NCBI RefSeq assembly: GCF_009754905.2 | Contig: NZ_CP066775.1 | Span: 1,922,001 to 1,986,000 of the forward strand | Origin: Mucilaginibacter ginkgonis | Lineage (GTDB): Bacteria > Bacteroidota > Bacteroidia > Sphingobacteriales > Sphingobacteriaceae | Reading direction: 5' to 3' | DNA: 64,000 nt | Shown: positions 42,957 through 50,960 of the stretch, in pieces | Layout: each line of letters begins with the position of its first letter | Numbering within the stretch: position 1 is the stretch's first letter | Program-made: the position numbers and the translations under genes | The notes under the pieces: model-generated | Seen by the model: the letters and a program-made list of their open reading frames with translations, nothing else | Told to the model about the DNA's origin: nothing | Databases searched by the model: none

Positions 42957-44006
42957 ATGAAGTTATCCCAATTTAAATTCAATTTGCCTGAGTCATTGAT
43001 CGCACATTCGCCGTCAGAAAAACGCGACGAATCAAGATTAATGGTTTTGCACCGCGATTCGGGCCAGATTGAACACAAAATATTTAAAGACGTTCTGGAT
43101 TATTTTGATGATAAGGATGTGATGATCCTTAATAACACCAAAGTTTTCCCTGCCCGCATGTACGGCAATAAAGAGAAAACAGGTGCCACTATCGAGGTGT
43201 TCTTGCTGCGCGAATTAAATAAAGAACTTCGCCTTTGGGATGTTTTGGTTGATCCTGCCCGTAAAATACGTGTGGGTAACAAATTATATTTTGGTGATGA
43301 CGATCTGTTGGTTGCCGAGGTTGTTGACAATACCACATCGCGTGGCCGCACTATCCGTTTCTTGTTTGACGGTACAGACGAGGAGTTCCGCCGTAATATC
43401 GAGATCCTGGGCGAAACACCGCTTCCAAAATACATAAAACGTAAAGCTACCGAAGAAGACAAAGAACGCTACCAAACCATCTTTGCTAAAAACGAAGGTG
43501 CCGTGGCTGCCCCTACTGCCGGCTTACACTTTAGCCGCGAGCTGATGAAACGCCTGGAATTGAAAGGTGTAGAATTTGCAGAAGTTACGCTGCACGTAGG
43601 TTTGGGTACCTTCCGCCAGGTTGAGGTTGAAGACCTTACCAAGCATAAAATGGACTCTGAGCAGATAATTATAGAAGAGAAACAAGCTCGCATTGTAAAT
43701 CGCGCTATCGAAAATAAGCGCCGCGTTTGCGCCGTAGGTACTACATCTATGCGTACCATCGAGTCGGCCGTGTCTGCAAACCACATGCTTAAGGCAACTA
43801 ATGACTGGACCAGCAAATTCATTTTTCCGCCGTACGAGTTTAGCATCGCTAACTCTATGATCACTAACTTCCACACACCGGAATCAACGTTATTAATGAT
43901 GATCGCCGCGTTTGGTGGTTACGAAAACGTGATGAACGCTTACGAAGTAGCTGTTAAAGAGAAATACCGCTTCTATAGCTATGGTGACGCTATGCTGATC
44001 ATCTAA
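42957..44006 (+). CDS. queA: S-adenosylmethionine:tRNA ribosyltransferase-isomerase
   Basis: 349 residues, normal for Que[95 protein letters not shown] and [19 protein letters not shown] are family signatures. It transfers the ribosyl part of SAM to preQ1-modified tRNA in queuosine synthesis. It has its own promoter and a terminator. The spacer to ispD carries an R2 repeat. Confidence 0.97.
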   Translation: MKLSQFKFNLPESLIAHSPSEKRDESRLMVLHRDSGQIEHKIFKDVLDYFDDKDVMILNNTKVFPARMYGNKEKTGATIEVFLLRELNKELRLWDVLVDPARKIRVGNKLYFGDDDLLVAEVVDNTTSRGRTIRFLFDGTDEEFRRNIEILGETPLPKYIKRKATEEDKERYQTIFAKNEGAVAAPTAGLHFSRELMKRLELKGVEFAEVTLHVGLGTFRQVEVEDLTKHKMDSEQIIIEEKQARIVNRAIENKRRVCAVGTTSMRTIESAVSANHMLKATNDWTSKFIFPPYEFSIANSMITNFHTPESTLLMMIAAFGGYENVMNAYEVAVKEKYRFYSYGDAMLII

Positions 44007-44035
44007 GCAATTCAAAAGGTAAAATTCAAAATTAA

Positions 44036-44064
44036 AAAGCCGTTCACGTTGAGCGGCTTTTTTG
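44036..44064 (+). terminator. Terminator after queA
   Basis: Stem AAAGCCG/CGGCTTT with an 11-base loop and a run of T. Confidence 0.75.
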
Positions 44065-44076
44065 TTTTACCTTAGT

Positions 44077-44163
44077 TTGTCATTGCGAGTCACTTAGCAA
44101 TCTTATAGGATATTTACCATGATTTAATGCCAGGATTGCCGCGCTTCGCTCGCAATGACAAAT
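44077..44163. repeat. R2 inverted repeat overlapping the ispD 5' region
   Basis: Left arm TTGTCATTGCGAG, right arm GGATTGCCGCGCTTCGCTCG then CAATGACAA. The ATG at 44127 lies inside it and its translation (LPRFARND) is typical repeat-derived sequence. Confidence 0.8.
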
Positions 44164-44183
44164 TGCATAATATTAATTACCAA

Positions 44184-44894
44184 TTGACATCTCACATCTC
44201 AAATCTCACATCTCAAATCTCATACTACGCTATCATTGTTGCCGGGGGTAGCGGCTCGCGCATGAGATCTGATGTGCCGAAGCAGTTTCTATTGCTCAAT
44301 GGCTTGCCGGTAATGATGCATACTATACAGGCGTTCGCGCAAAGCACTTTTCGGCCAAAGATCATACTGGCCTTGCCGCGACAGTTTCACGGATATTGGA
44401 AGGATCTGTGTGATGAGTATAATTTCGATTTGACGCATGAGATTGTCGCGGGTGGCGAAACACGCTTTCATTCGGTTAAGAATGCGCTTCAACTCATAAC
44501 AGATAGTGATGCACTGGTGGCTATTCAGGATGCAGTGAGGCCATTGACACCTGTAGCTGTAATAGACGAGGCCTATAAAGTGGCTGCTCAAACCGGCGCT
44601 GCTGTCGCTGCTGTACAAAGCCGCGATAGCATAAGGCAAATGCACAACGGTGTTTCAAAAAACTTGCGAAGGGACGAGATCTACCTGGTGCAAACTCCTC
44701 AAACCTTCAGGTACAATTTGTTAAAGGCCGCTTATGAACAACCTTATCATGATGGCTTTACAGATGACGCGAGTGTGGTAGAGTCGCTTGGAGAAACCAT
44801 TACTCTGATTGAAGGCAGCTACACGAATCTAAAGATCACCTACCCCGAAGATATCGCCCTGGCAGAAACCATACAAAAAAAGCTGCCCCGGTAA
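44184..44894 (+). CDS. ispD: 2-C-methyl-D-erythritol 4-phosphate cytidylyltransferase
   Basis: The core is a normal IspD: YAIIVAGGSGSRMRSDVPKQ (nucleotide loop), LNGLPVMMHTIQAF, VAIQDAVRPLTPV, RDEIYLVQTPQTFRYN, DGFTDDASVVESLG and LKITYPEDIALAE. It makes CDP-methylerythritol in the MEP isoprenoid pathway. The start is uncertain: no ATG lies within 60 bases of the domain. The only in-frame ATG (44127) is inside an R2 repeat, and TTG 44184, chosen here, lies just before a 14-base tandem repeat. A near-cognate start closer to Tyr-Tyr-Ala is also possible. The gene ends in a terminator that overlaps its last codons. Confidence 0.9.
   Translation: MTSHISNLTSQISYYAIIVAGGSGSRMRSDVPKQFLLLNGLPVMMHTIQAFAQSTFRPKIILALPRQFHGYWKDLCDEYNFDLTHEIVAGGETRFHSVKNALQLITDSDALVAIQDAVRPLTPVAVIDEAYKVAAQTGAAVAAVQSRDSIRQMHNGVSKNLRRDEIYLVQTPQTFRYNLLKAAYEQPYHDGFTDDASVVESLGETITLIEGSYTNLKITYPEDIALAETIQKKLPR
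44190..44224. repeat. 14-bp tandem repeat in the ispD start region
   Basis: TCTCACATCTCAAA occurs twice in a row (44190-44203 and 44204-44217) plus a seven-base partial copy. Because 14 is not a multiple of three, a change in copy number would shift the frame from any start upstream of it. Confidence 0.8.
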
Positions 44895-44912
44895 CCCGAA
44901 GCAGCTTTTATA
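44879..44912 (+). terminator. Terminator of ispD
   Basis: AAAGCTGC and GCAGCTTT arms around a 13-base loop that contains the stop codon, followed by a T-rich run. Confidence 0.75.
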
Positions 44913-44931
44913 TCCTTATAAACGGATTTGC

Positions 44932-45093
44932 TTATGCTCTGCGTATAACGCCTAAAATAAGGGCGATGATAGCGATCACTAACAATACGTGGATGATACC
45001 GCCGCTGCCAAATGAGCCTAAACCGTTAAATACGAAACCTACAACCCATAGTATTACCAATACTACCGCGATTAAATACAAAAGACCTCTCAT
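44932..45093 (-). CDS. lmo0937-type small membrane protein, copy 1
   Basis: 53 residues from ATG 45093: MRGLLYLIAVVLVILWVVGF, then a glycine-rich loop (GLGSFGSGGIIH), a second helix (LLVIAIIALILGV) and a basic end (IRRA). This matches the lmo0937 family of two-helix peptides common in Bacteroidota. Function unknown; they are often induced by stress. A paralogue lies 36 bases upstream on the same strand. Confidence 0.75.
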   Translation of the reverse strand: MRGLLYLIAVVLVILWVVGFVFNGLGSFGSGGIIHVLLVIAIIALILGVIRRA

Positions 45094-45129
45094 GATTTGA
45101 TTGTTTTTATAGTTGAATGTAAATGATTG

Positions 45130-45276
45130 TTATGCTCTTCTGATAATGCCCAATAACAGCGAAATAACGGCTATTACCAGCAAAATGTAAATAATATCGC
45201 CAAGGTGGTAAACAAACGCGCCCAGCGCCCAGCCAATTACAAGGATTACAGCAATTATGTAAAGTAAGCTTCTCAT
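45130..45276 (-). CDS. lmo0937-type small membrane protein, copy 2
   Basis: 48 residues from ATG 45276 (MRSLLYIIAVILVIGWALGA); the longer frame from TTG 45327 is unlikely. Two helices surround a short loop (VYHLGDIIY), and the end is the same IIRRA as in copy 1. Clearly a tandem paralogue. Confidence 0.75.
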   Translation of the reverse strand: MRSLLYIIAVILVIGWALGAFVYHLGDIIYILLVIAVISLLLGIIRRA

Positions 45277-45343
45277 TGTTAAAGTTTTAAAGTTAATGTT
45301 GTCCCTATATAACCAAAACCATTCCAAAAGGTTGTCGCAAAAT

Positions 45344-45370
45344 AAAAAAACCTCGCCACGGCGAGGTTTT
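45344..45370 (-). terminator. Terminator of the DUF2795 gene
   Basis: AAAACCTCGC/GCGAGGTTTT, loop CACG (CGTG on the minus strand), followed on the minus strand by a T run. It may act in both directions. Confidence 0.85.
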
Positions 45371-45388
45371 CCTTATAAATGAGCGAGT

Positions 45389-45610
45389 TTAGTACTCGTC
45401 TTCGTTAAAGAAGAAATCGTCTTTTGTAGGATAATCAGGCCATATTTCTTCGATATTCTCATACGGCTCGCCGTCATCTTCAAGCGCCTGTAGGTTTTCA
45501 ATAACTTCTACAGGTGCGCCCGAACGGATGGCGTAATCTATTAATTCATCTTTAGTGGCGGGCCATGGCGCATCTTCAAGATGCGATGCTAGTTCAAGTG
45601 TCCAGTACAT
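45389..45610 (-). CDS. DUF2795 small acidic protein
   Basis: 73 residues. YWTLELASHLEDAPWPATKDE, LIDYAIRSGAPVEVIENLQ and an acidic tail (DDFFFNEDEY) match the DUF2795 family. The domain is a small helical bundle of unknown function, usually cytoplasmic. Single-gene unit with its own terminator. Confidence 0.85.
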   Translation of the reverse strand: MYWTLELASHLEDAPWPATKDELIDYAIRSGAPVEVIENLQALEDDGEPYENIEEIWPDYPTKDDFFFNEDEY

Positions 45611-45703
45611 CTGTTTAAATTTATATAGTCTATTTTGACGTTTTTAGCTTTTCGCAAAAGTATAACAATTCGTGGCTGATTATCAAATTATTTTTCACAA
45701 TTT

Positions 45704-46255
45704 TTAAACACGCGCAATCCATTGATTTTCAGGTATTTTTAAATCGTTCGCCAGTTTACGCGCAAGGATAAACAGGTAATCGCTCAGGCGGTTAAGGTAA
45801 ATGATCACCTTATCTTCCACCGTGCTTTCTTCGGCAAGTTGTACAGTTAACCGTTCGGCGCGGCGGCAAACACAGCGTGCTACATGGCAGAAAGATATAG
45901 TGGTGTTGCCACCCGGAAGTATGAAGTGCCTTAACGGTGGTACTACCTCATTGATGGCATCCATTTCTTTTTCCAGTATCTCTATATCATCTTCCTTAAT
46001 ATCCGGTATCACCATCTTAGATTTTTCGGGGTCGGCCGCCAATGACGCGCCGATGGTAAACAGCCGGTCTTGTATCTGCTTCAGCAATTCCTTATCGTAC
46101 ATAGCTACATCTGCCTGGTCGCGAATTAGACCAATGTAAGAGTTAAGTTCGTCAACGGTCCCGTAACTATCTATGCGCAAATGATACTTTGGCACCCGCG
46201 CTCCGCCTATTAAAGAGGTATAGCCCTTATCGCCGGTTTTGGTGTAGATTTTCAT
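45704..46255 (-). CDS. Cob(I)alamin adenosyltransferase, PduO type
   Basis: 183 residues. KIYTKTGDKGYTSLIGGARV is the ATP-binding N-terminus, DSYGTVDELNSYIGLI and LFTIGASLAADPEKSK follow, and HVARCVCRRAERLTV plus YLNRLSDYLFILARKLAND close the helical bundle. It adds the 5'-deoxyadenosyl group to cob(I)alamin. Together with methylmalonyl-CoA epimerase at 57.7 kb it suggests use of the B12-dependent methylmalonyl-CoA mutase pathway. Confidence 0.95.
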   Translation of the reverse strand: MKIYTKTGDKGYTSLIGGARVPKYHLRIDSYGTVDELNSYIGLIRDQADVAMYDKELLKQIQDRLFTIGASLAADPEKSKMVIPDIKEDDIEILEKEMDAINEVVPPLRHFILPGGNTTISFCHVARCVCRRAERLTVQLAEESTVEDKVIIYLNRLSDYLFILARKLANDLKIPENQWIARV

Positions 46256-46362
46256 GTCGAATGCAATTACTACATTTTAAAACAGCTAATTTACGATGTG
46301 AATAAATATTTACCGTTAAACTATTAGCCGTTAATTTGTTCTACGCTTTATAAGTTTTTGTA

Positions 46363-47361
46363 ATGACATTCTTAAAGAAAATCAGGATCAATACGTTCTT
46401 GCTGGCCGGGCTGCTGGTAATGACGAACATAAGCTGCGGCAATGCCAGCCAGGAGCAGCACAAAGCGGCAACCCAAAAGAAAAGGTCGTCTTTTTCTACG
46501 CTTATATCCGAGAAACAATTTAACGAGTTGTTCCCGCTGCGCGACAAGTTTTACACCTACGCTGCATTTATAAAGGCGGCAGATCAGTTGGCCAACATCA
46601 GCGTAAAGGTTACGCGCAGGGCCGTTTCTGTTTATCAATTGGTACGGACAGACAGGTCGGCAGGTAAAACGGCGATAGTACGTCAGGATGCCGATTGGAA
46701 CGAAGCCTGGGCTAAGGCTAAACCAGATAGTACGTATACCATAAACTACGGTGATTTCTGCACTACCGGCGACGCGACGACCAACAAACGCGAACTGGCT
46801 GCCTTTTTTGCGCAGATAGCCCACGAAACGCGACATGGCCAAAACGGTGCTTACAACGACGGGTTGATGCTAATAGATGAGAATAACACCTCGCTCGCCT
46901 ACATAGGCGAAAGCGATGACTACCCGCCTGTTGCCGGCCAAAAATATTACGGCCGCGGGCCAATGCAGATAAGCTACAACGGCAATTACGGCTACGCGTC
47001 TGACTGTATTTTCGGCGATGAGAAGGTTTTGTTAAATAACCCGGCGCTTGTTGAAACCGACCCTGTGGTTGCGTTTAAGACAGCCATCTATTTTTGGCTT
47101 ACACCCCAAACACACAAACCATCGGCGCATGATGTGATGAGCGGCAAATGGAAACCAAGCGCTTACGATACTTCTAAAGGCCGCAAACCGGGTTTTGGAA
47201 TGGTGATAAACATTGTTAACGGCGGCGTAGAATGTAACCACGGAGAAGATGTATACAACATGAAAGACCGCATTGGTTTTTATCAATACTTCTTAGGAAA
47301 ACTTGGTGTGAGCGACCCTAACTGTGTTTGCAGCTGCGGCACAATGCAGCCGTATGAGTAG
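46363..47361 (+). CDS. Glycoside hydrolase family 19 (chitinase-like) lipoprotein
   Basis: 332 residues with a lipobox (LLVMTNISC at about 25). The GH19 core starts around residue 48. AAFFAQIAHETRHG carries the catalytic Glu (about 155), YYGRGPMQISYNGNYG is the substrate-binding segment and VINIVNGGVECNH is typical of the C-terminal half. GH19 enzymes cut chitin, and in some bacteria peptidoglycan-like glycans, by inversion. The C-terminus ends in a cysteine cluster (NCVCSCG). It is anchored in the envelope, so it may act on external chitin or on the bacterium's own wall. It stands alone, with no other chitin gene nearby. Confidence 0.88.
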   Translation: MTFLKKIRINTFLLAGLLVMTNISCGNASQEQHKAATQKKRSSFSTLISEKQFNELFPLRDKFYTYAAFIKAADQLANISVKVTRRAVSVYQLVRTDRSAGKTAIVRQDADWNEAWAKAKPDSTYTINYGDFCTTGDATTNKRELAAFFAQIAHETRHGQNGAYNDGLMLIDENNTSLAYIGESDDYPPVAGQKYYGRGPMQISYNGNYGYASDCIFGDEKVLLNNPALVETDPVVAFKTAIYFWLTPQTHKPSAHDVMSGKWKPSAYDTSKGRKPGFGMVINIVNGGVECNHGEDVYNMKDRIGFYQYFLGKLGVSDPNCVCSCGTMQPYE

Positions 47362-47858
47362 AGCTGGCTTGGCTTTTTTAAAATTATGACCCCACCCCGC
47401 CGATAGTTATCGGGACGTCTCCAAAAGAGGGCGCTAATACACATTTGAATTTGCTTCGAAAGAGATGAGAGCCCCTCTCCTTTGCAGAAGGGTTGGGGTT
47501 GAGTAATGAGGGCTACAAAATAGGAGCTGCAACTCATCATTGAAGCAGTGCGCTATCGTTAAAAAATAAAACTGTTGGCACTGAATTGGCGGCACCGAAA
47601 AATGCGGCATCAGTCTGTGCGGCAATCACTGGCTTTGAAACTTACAGAAACATTGTAGCGCAGGGTGCAGCCGCGAGTTTATTTCATGAGATCGCTTCGC
47701 TAAGTTCTTTGGTTACTTTCTTTGACGGCCAAAGACAGTAACATTCTTACATACTTACATAAAGTAAAGGAGACCAAGATTTGTCGGTGATTTACAGATT
47801 CTGCCACTGAAAGCTCAAAAGCAATATTTTTTAGCACGCCTTTTGCTTATGCTTTGAT
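47362..47858. other. Repeat-containing spacer
   Basis: No gene of length is supported. It holds a GATAGTTATCGGGA hairpin-like word near 47401, an R3 element (47470-47503) and AT-rich filler. Confidence 0.5.
47470..47503. repeat. R3 palindromic repeat
   Basis: GCCCCTCTCCTTTGCAGAAG then GGTTGGGGTTGAG; same plan as 58330-58365. Confidence 0.75.
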
Positions 47859-47993
47859 ATGGACTTCAACAATAATAAAGAATTACCTGTTGACGCTGTC
47901 AAAAAACAGATTGAAGCTGTGAGGCAGCAACTGCATTATGTCCGTGAACAGCTGCATGAAAACCTGCGCAAAATGCAGAAAATGCATAAGTAA
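47859..47993 (+). CDS. Short helical peptide, 44 residues
   Basis: ATG 47859 to TAA 47993: MDFNNNKELPVDAVKKQIEA, then VRQQLHYVREQLHENLRKMQ and KMHK. Heptad-like spacing of Val, Leu and Tyr suggests an amphipathic helix or coiled coil. It is followed within 25 bases by a strong terminator, which supports expression. No family is recognised. Confidence 0.5.
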   Translation: MDFNNNKELPVDAVKKQIEAVRQQLHYVREQLHENLRKMQKMHK

Positions 47994-48014
47994 TACTGAA
48001 AGGTATTATAGATG

Positions 48015-48046
48015 AAGCCGGCATTAACGCCGGCTTTTTTGTTTTT
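48015..48046 (+). terminator. Terminator after the short helical peptide
   Basis: AAGCCGGC/GCCGGCTT, loop ATTAAC (six), then T-rich sequence. Confidence 0.85.
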
Positions 48047-48079
48047 CGATCAATTTGTAGGCTATCTTAAAGAGCAATT

Positions 48080-48268
48080 CTATTTACCCGTATTGTTTTT
48101 CTTTTCCGCTCCGTTGGGCTTTACTATCACACGGTTACCTTTACCATCATAGCCCGTTGTGGTATTACGGTTATGCCTTATCCAGATCACGATCACAGCA
48201 ATGATCACTACAAACAATCCGATCATAAATATTCTGGAAGATTTTGTCGAACTGTTCGCGGTGGACAT
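48080..48268 (-). CDS. Small single-pass membrane protein
   Basis: 62 residues: a short polar head, one helix (IFMIGLFVVIIAVIVIWI), then a basic tail (RHNRNTTTGYDGKGNRVIVK). No family is recognised. An alternative frame (48171-48389) overlaps it but has no matching features. Its upstream region contains several palindromic words, so it may be tightly regulated. Confidence 0.55.
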   Translation of the reverse strand: MSTANSSTKSSRIFMIGLFVVIIAVIVIWIRHNRNTTTGYDGKGNRVIVKPNGAEKKNNTGK

Positions 48269-48452
48269 AACAGGATTGTTTCTCCTTACAACGGTTAAAT
48301 CCTAATATGTTTTGGTTTTTATTCAGTAAAACTTCGAGGGATACATTGTTGATTAGGGTTAAATCTTCAGCAGACAGCACTACTGACATTTATTTGCCAT
48401 TGTCACATCGCGAAACAGAATGAAACACTTTTCACTGAAAATCGGTAAAATG

Positions 48453-48564
48453 TGTTACACTGACATGATAGTGCATGGTTGATTTACAGCCATTTATCAC
48501 ACTGACAAAATCTTGTCAGATACTAATAAGTCAGTATTTAGTGAGAAAGTGTAACATGTTACAC
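48453..48564. promoter_or_regulatory. Palindromic motif cluster upstream of the small membrane protein
   Basis: GTGTAACATGTTACAC at 48549-48564 is a perfect 16-base palindrome; the half TGTTACACTGACA recurs at 48453-48465. Between them lie ACTGACA words and a CTGACAA/TTGTCAG hairpin. Probably an operator region for the minus-strand gene 48080-48268, or a decayed repeat. Confidence 0.45.
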
Positions 48565-48592
48565 CCCATAAATGCGTCAGCAATTTTGAGGA

Positions 48593-48904
48593 TTAGGCCT
48601 TGTCGCCATGCGCCTTTTTGACCAACACTTTGGGCACCATGAAGTATGTACCATCTTTCTGCGGCGCGTTTTGTAAAGCTTCTTGGTGTGTAATTTCCTG
48701 CTTGAGCACATCTTCACGAAATACGTTGCCGCCTTCGGTCATATAAACAAGCGGTTCAACAGCAGAAGTGTCTACCTCGTTCAGCTTATCCATAAAGCTC
48801 AGTATGCGGCTCATATCGTTCATAAGGTCCTGCTTTTCTTCGGCGCTAACCTCTAGACGGGCAAGGTGTGCTATCTTATCAACGGTTTCTTCTGTTACCT
48901 TCAT
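48593..48904 (-). CDS. gatC: Aspartyl/glutamyl-tRNA amidotransferase subunit C
   Basis: 103 residues, typical of GatC: VDKIAHLARLEVSAEEKQDL, ILSFMDKLNEVDTSAVEPL and VFREDVLKQEITHQEALQNA, ending in YFMVPKVL. It stabilises GatAB, which converts misacylated Glu-tRNAGln or Asp-tRNAAsn. gatA and gatB are not in the window. The start overlaps the plsC stop by four bases, so it is translationally coupled to an acyltransferase. Confidence 0.95.
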   Translation of the reverse strand: MKVTEETVDKIAHLARLEVSAEEKQDLMNDMSRILSFMDKLNEVDTSAVEPLVYMTEGGNVFREDVLKQEITHQEALQNAPQKDGTYFMVPKVLVKKAHGDKA

Positions 48905-49632
48905 TGTGCTGCAAACTTTTGGCTCATAATGCCGTACACTTTTTCCTTTAACGCGTCGGCATCATCGGCTGTCAAGCCTTTGGTATCAACAGGTTCGTGT
49001 ACAAATATATCACAAATGCCGGGCCTGCTCCCTTTTTCCAGACCGGTATCCCACATTATTTGCCAGGTATTTACCGAGGTGATAGGGATAATAGGTATCT
49101 GGTAATCAATTGCCAGTCTAAATGGCCCGTTCTTAAATTCGTGTACAGATGGCGGGTAATCGTCGGGGATCTTACCTTCGGGAAAGATGATCAGGCTCAT
49201 GCCTTCGGCTATTCGCTCGCCGGCCTTTTTAAATGCCCGGAAGGATGACATTTTGCTATCGCGGTTAACGGTAATGTCTATCGTTTTAAAATAAAGCGTA
49301 AGCACAAAGTTATCCAGCAATTCTTCCTTACCCATAAAGCAGTAGTTGTTCTTCATGAGCAGGCTTAAGCATGATGCGTCCAGCGATGAGGTATGGTTAG
49401 GACAAATGATGTAAGTGCCGCTCCAGTCGATAGGCTTCTCATATCTTACTTTATAAAATATCCCCGATGCCGATGAGCTTAAAAACGCGGTGACCTTACG
49501 CACCACATTCATGTATTTATACCGCGACGGCTTGCGCGAAAAGAAGTACAAAAACGGGTAAAGTAAACAGAAGAAAAGCGCGACCATACCAATATACCAA
49601 TACGTGTGCACCTTCCGCAATGTCGTTTTCAT
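48901..49632 (-). CDS. plsC: 1-acyl-sn-glycerol-3-phosphate acyltransferase (PlsC family)
   Basis: 243 residues from ATG 49632 (MKTTLRKVHTYWYIG); a TTG at 49641 is less likely. An N-terminal membrane segment (MVALFFCLLYPFLYFFS) precedes the acyltransferase domain with NHTSSLDASCL (H-x4-D motif), FPEGKIPDDYPPSVHEFK and GPFRLAIDYQIPIIPI. It makes phosphatidic acid at the inner membrane. The start region overlaps the beginning of the divergent trpS transcript, and the stop overlaps gatC. Confidence 0.9.
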   Translation of the reverse strand: MKTTLRKVHTYWYIGMVALFFCLLYPFLYFFSRKPSRYKYMNVVRKVTAFLSSSASGIFYKVRYEKPIDWSGTYIICPNHTSSLDASCLSLLMKNNYCFMGKEELLDNFVLTLYFKTIDITVNRDSKMSSFRAFKKAGERIAEGMSLIIFPEGKIPDDYPPSVHEFKNGPFRLAIDYQIPIIPITSVNTWQIMWDTGLEKGSRPGICDIFVHEPVDTKGLTADDADALKEKVYGIMSQKFAAQ

Positions 49633-49672
49633 CCGCACCAAAAATATAAAAAATCCTTACTTTCGCAGCCGT

Positions 49673-50668
49673 ATGGAAACTGTTGTTAGCGGCATCCGGT
49701 CTACCGGGAATTTACACTTGGGCAATTATTACGGGGCTATCCAAAACTTCGTAAAAATGCAGTATGAGTACAACTGTTTTTTCTTTATTGCCGACTGGCA
49801 CTCGCTAACCACACACCCAACTCCCGGGAATTTGCATGGAGGTGTTAAACAAGTTTTGGTAGAATATCTTGCAGCCGGCCTGGACCCAGAGCGCACTACG
49901 CTTTATATTCAAAGTGATGTTCCTGAGATTGCCGAGCTGTACCTATACCTGAATATGAATGCCTATATGGGCGAATTGGAACGTTCTACATCTTTTAAAG
50001 ATAAAGTACGCGCAAACCCAGACAACGTAAACGCCGGCCTGCTGACCTACCCCGTACTAATGGCGGCTGATATATTGATACACAAAGCCACCAAAGTGCC
50101 TGTGGGTAAAGACCAGGAACAACACCTGGAAATGGCGCGCACCTTTGGCAACCGTTTTAACAGGCTGTACAATAGCGATCTATTCCCCGAGCCGTATGCC
50201 TTTAATTTTACCCAGAACCTGGTAAAGATTCCGGGCTTGGATGGCAAGGGCAAAATGGGCAAATCTGAAGGTGAAGGTAATGCAGTGTACTTGTCAGACT
50301 CGCCTGAGGTGATCCGCAAAAAAGTTATGAAGGCGGTTACCGACAGCGGCCCTACAGTAGAGAACCAAACCAAGCCCGACGAGATACAAAACCTGTTCGA
50401 CCTGATGAAAGTAGTGTCTACCGCAGACACGTACGCGCATTTCGACGAGCTGTATAACAAATGCCAGATCCGTTACGGCGACTTGAAAAAGCAACTGGCA
50501 GAAGACATGATCATTGCCACCGCCCCTATACGCGAAAAGATAGACCATTTTGCCAACGACGCATCTTTCTTACGCCAGGTTGCCCGCCATGGTGCAATAA
50601 AAGCGCGTGAAAGTGCACAAAAAACAATCAAGGAAGTTCGCGAGATCATAGGGTTCAGGGCGTTTTAG
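49673..50668 (+). CDS. trpS: Tryptophanyl-tRNA synthetase
   Basis: 331 residues from ATG 49673 (METVVSGIRSTGNLHLGNY, the N-terminal signature with the HIGH-like HLGN); the longer frame begins inside the divergent plsC. KVPVGKDQEQHLEMAR and GKGKMGKSEGEGNAVYL (KMSKS equivalent) are present. It is a class Ic synthetase charging tRNATrp. The plsC and trpS starts are 40 bases apart on opposite strands. Confidence 0.96.
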   Translation: METVVSGIRSTGNLHLGNYYGAIQNFVKMQYEYNCFFFIADWHSLTTHPTPGNLHGGVKQVLVEYLAAGLDPERTTLYIQSDVPEIAELYLYLNMNAYMGELERSTSFKDKVRANPDNVNAGLLTYPVLMAADILIHKATKVPVGKDQEQHLEMARTFGNRFNRLYNSDLFPEPYAFNFTQNLVKIPGLDGKGKMGKSEGEGNAVYLSDSPEVIRKKVMKAVTDSGPTVENQTKPDEIQNLFDLMKVVSTADTYAHFDELYNKCQIRYGDLKKQLAEDMIIATAPIREKIDHFANDASFLRQVARHGAIKARESAQKTIKEVREIIGFRAF

Positions 50669-50687
50669 TTTAGTTATTTGGTTATAA

Positions 50688-50720
50688 GGGCCTCTCCACA
50701 ACCCTCTTCGAAAGAGAGGG
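50688..50720. repeat. R3 palindromic repeat
   Basis: CCTCTCCACAACCCTCTTCG then AAAGAGAGGG; it abuts the R4 element that follows. Confidence 0.65.
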
Positions 50721-50725
50721 AGCTT

Positions 50726-50821
50726 GCGTTAGGGATAGCAACGAAAAGCCCGCAGTCCCGATAGCAATCGGGACAAGGACTTGTAGTGTATAGCCCGACC
50801 CAAGCGCAGCAGGGTAACGCC
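50726..50821. repeat. R4 element, copy 2
   Basis: Begins GCGTTAGGGATAGCAACGAA and ends GCAGGGTAACGCC, with an inner ATCCCGATAG-type palindrome (CCCGATAGCAATCGGG). The ends are inverted relative to one another and to the copy at 27527-27605. Confidence 0.65.
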
Positions 50822-50960
50822 ATAATTATTATTCTTATCGCACTCATCTCCAATTAATTAGTTAATTTTATTAGCTAAATCTTAACAAAATATCCAATTC
50901 CGTTTCAATTATTTACGACAACCAATAACTTAGTGTCTCGATAACCATTAACTTTATCAG

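Noticed and set aside
44127..44183. N-terminal extension of IspD from ATG 44127 (MPGLPRFARND...)
   Set aside because: The ATG and the following codons are inside an R2 repeat; LPRFARND is a repeat translation, not part of the enzyme.
48171..48389. 72-residue minus-strand frame with several cysteines
   Set aside because: It overlaps the more plausible 62-residue membrane protein in another frame and shows no signal, helix or family feature.
49604..49672. Longer TrpS N-terminus from the frame start
   Set aside because: It lies in the divergent plsC coding start; the conserved synthetase sequence begins at ATG 49673.
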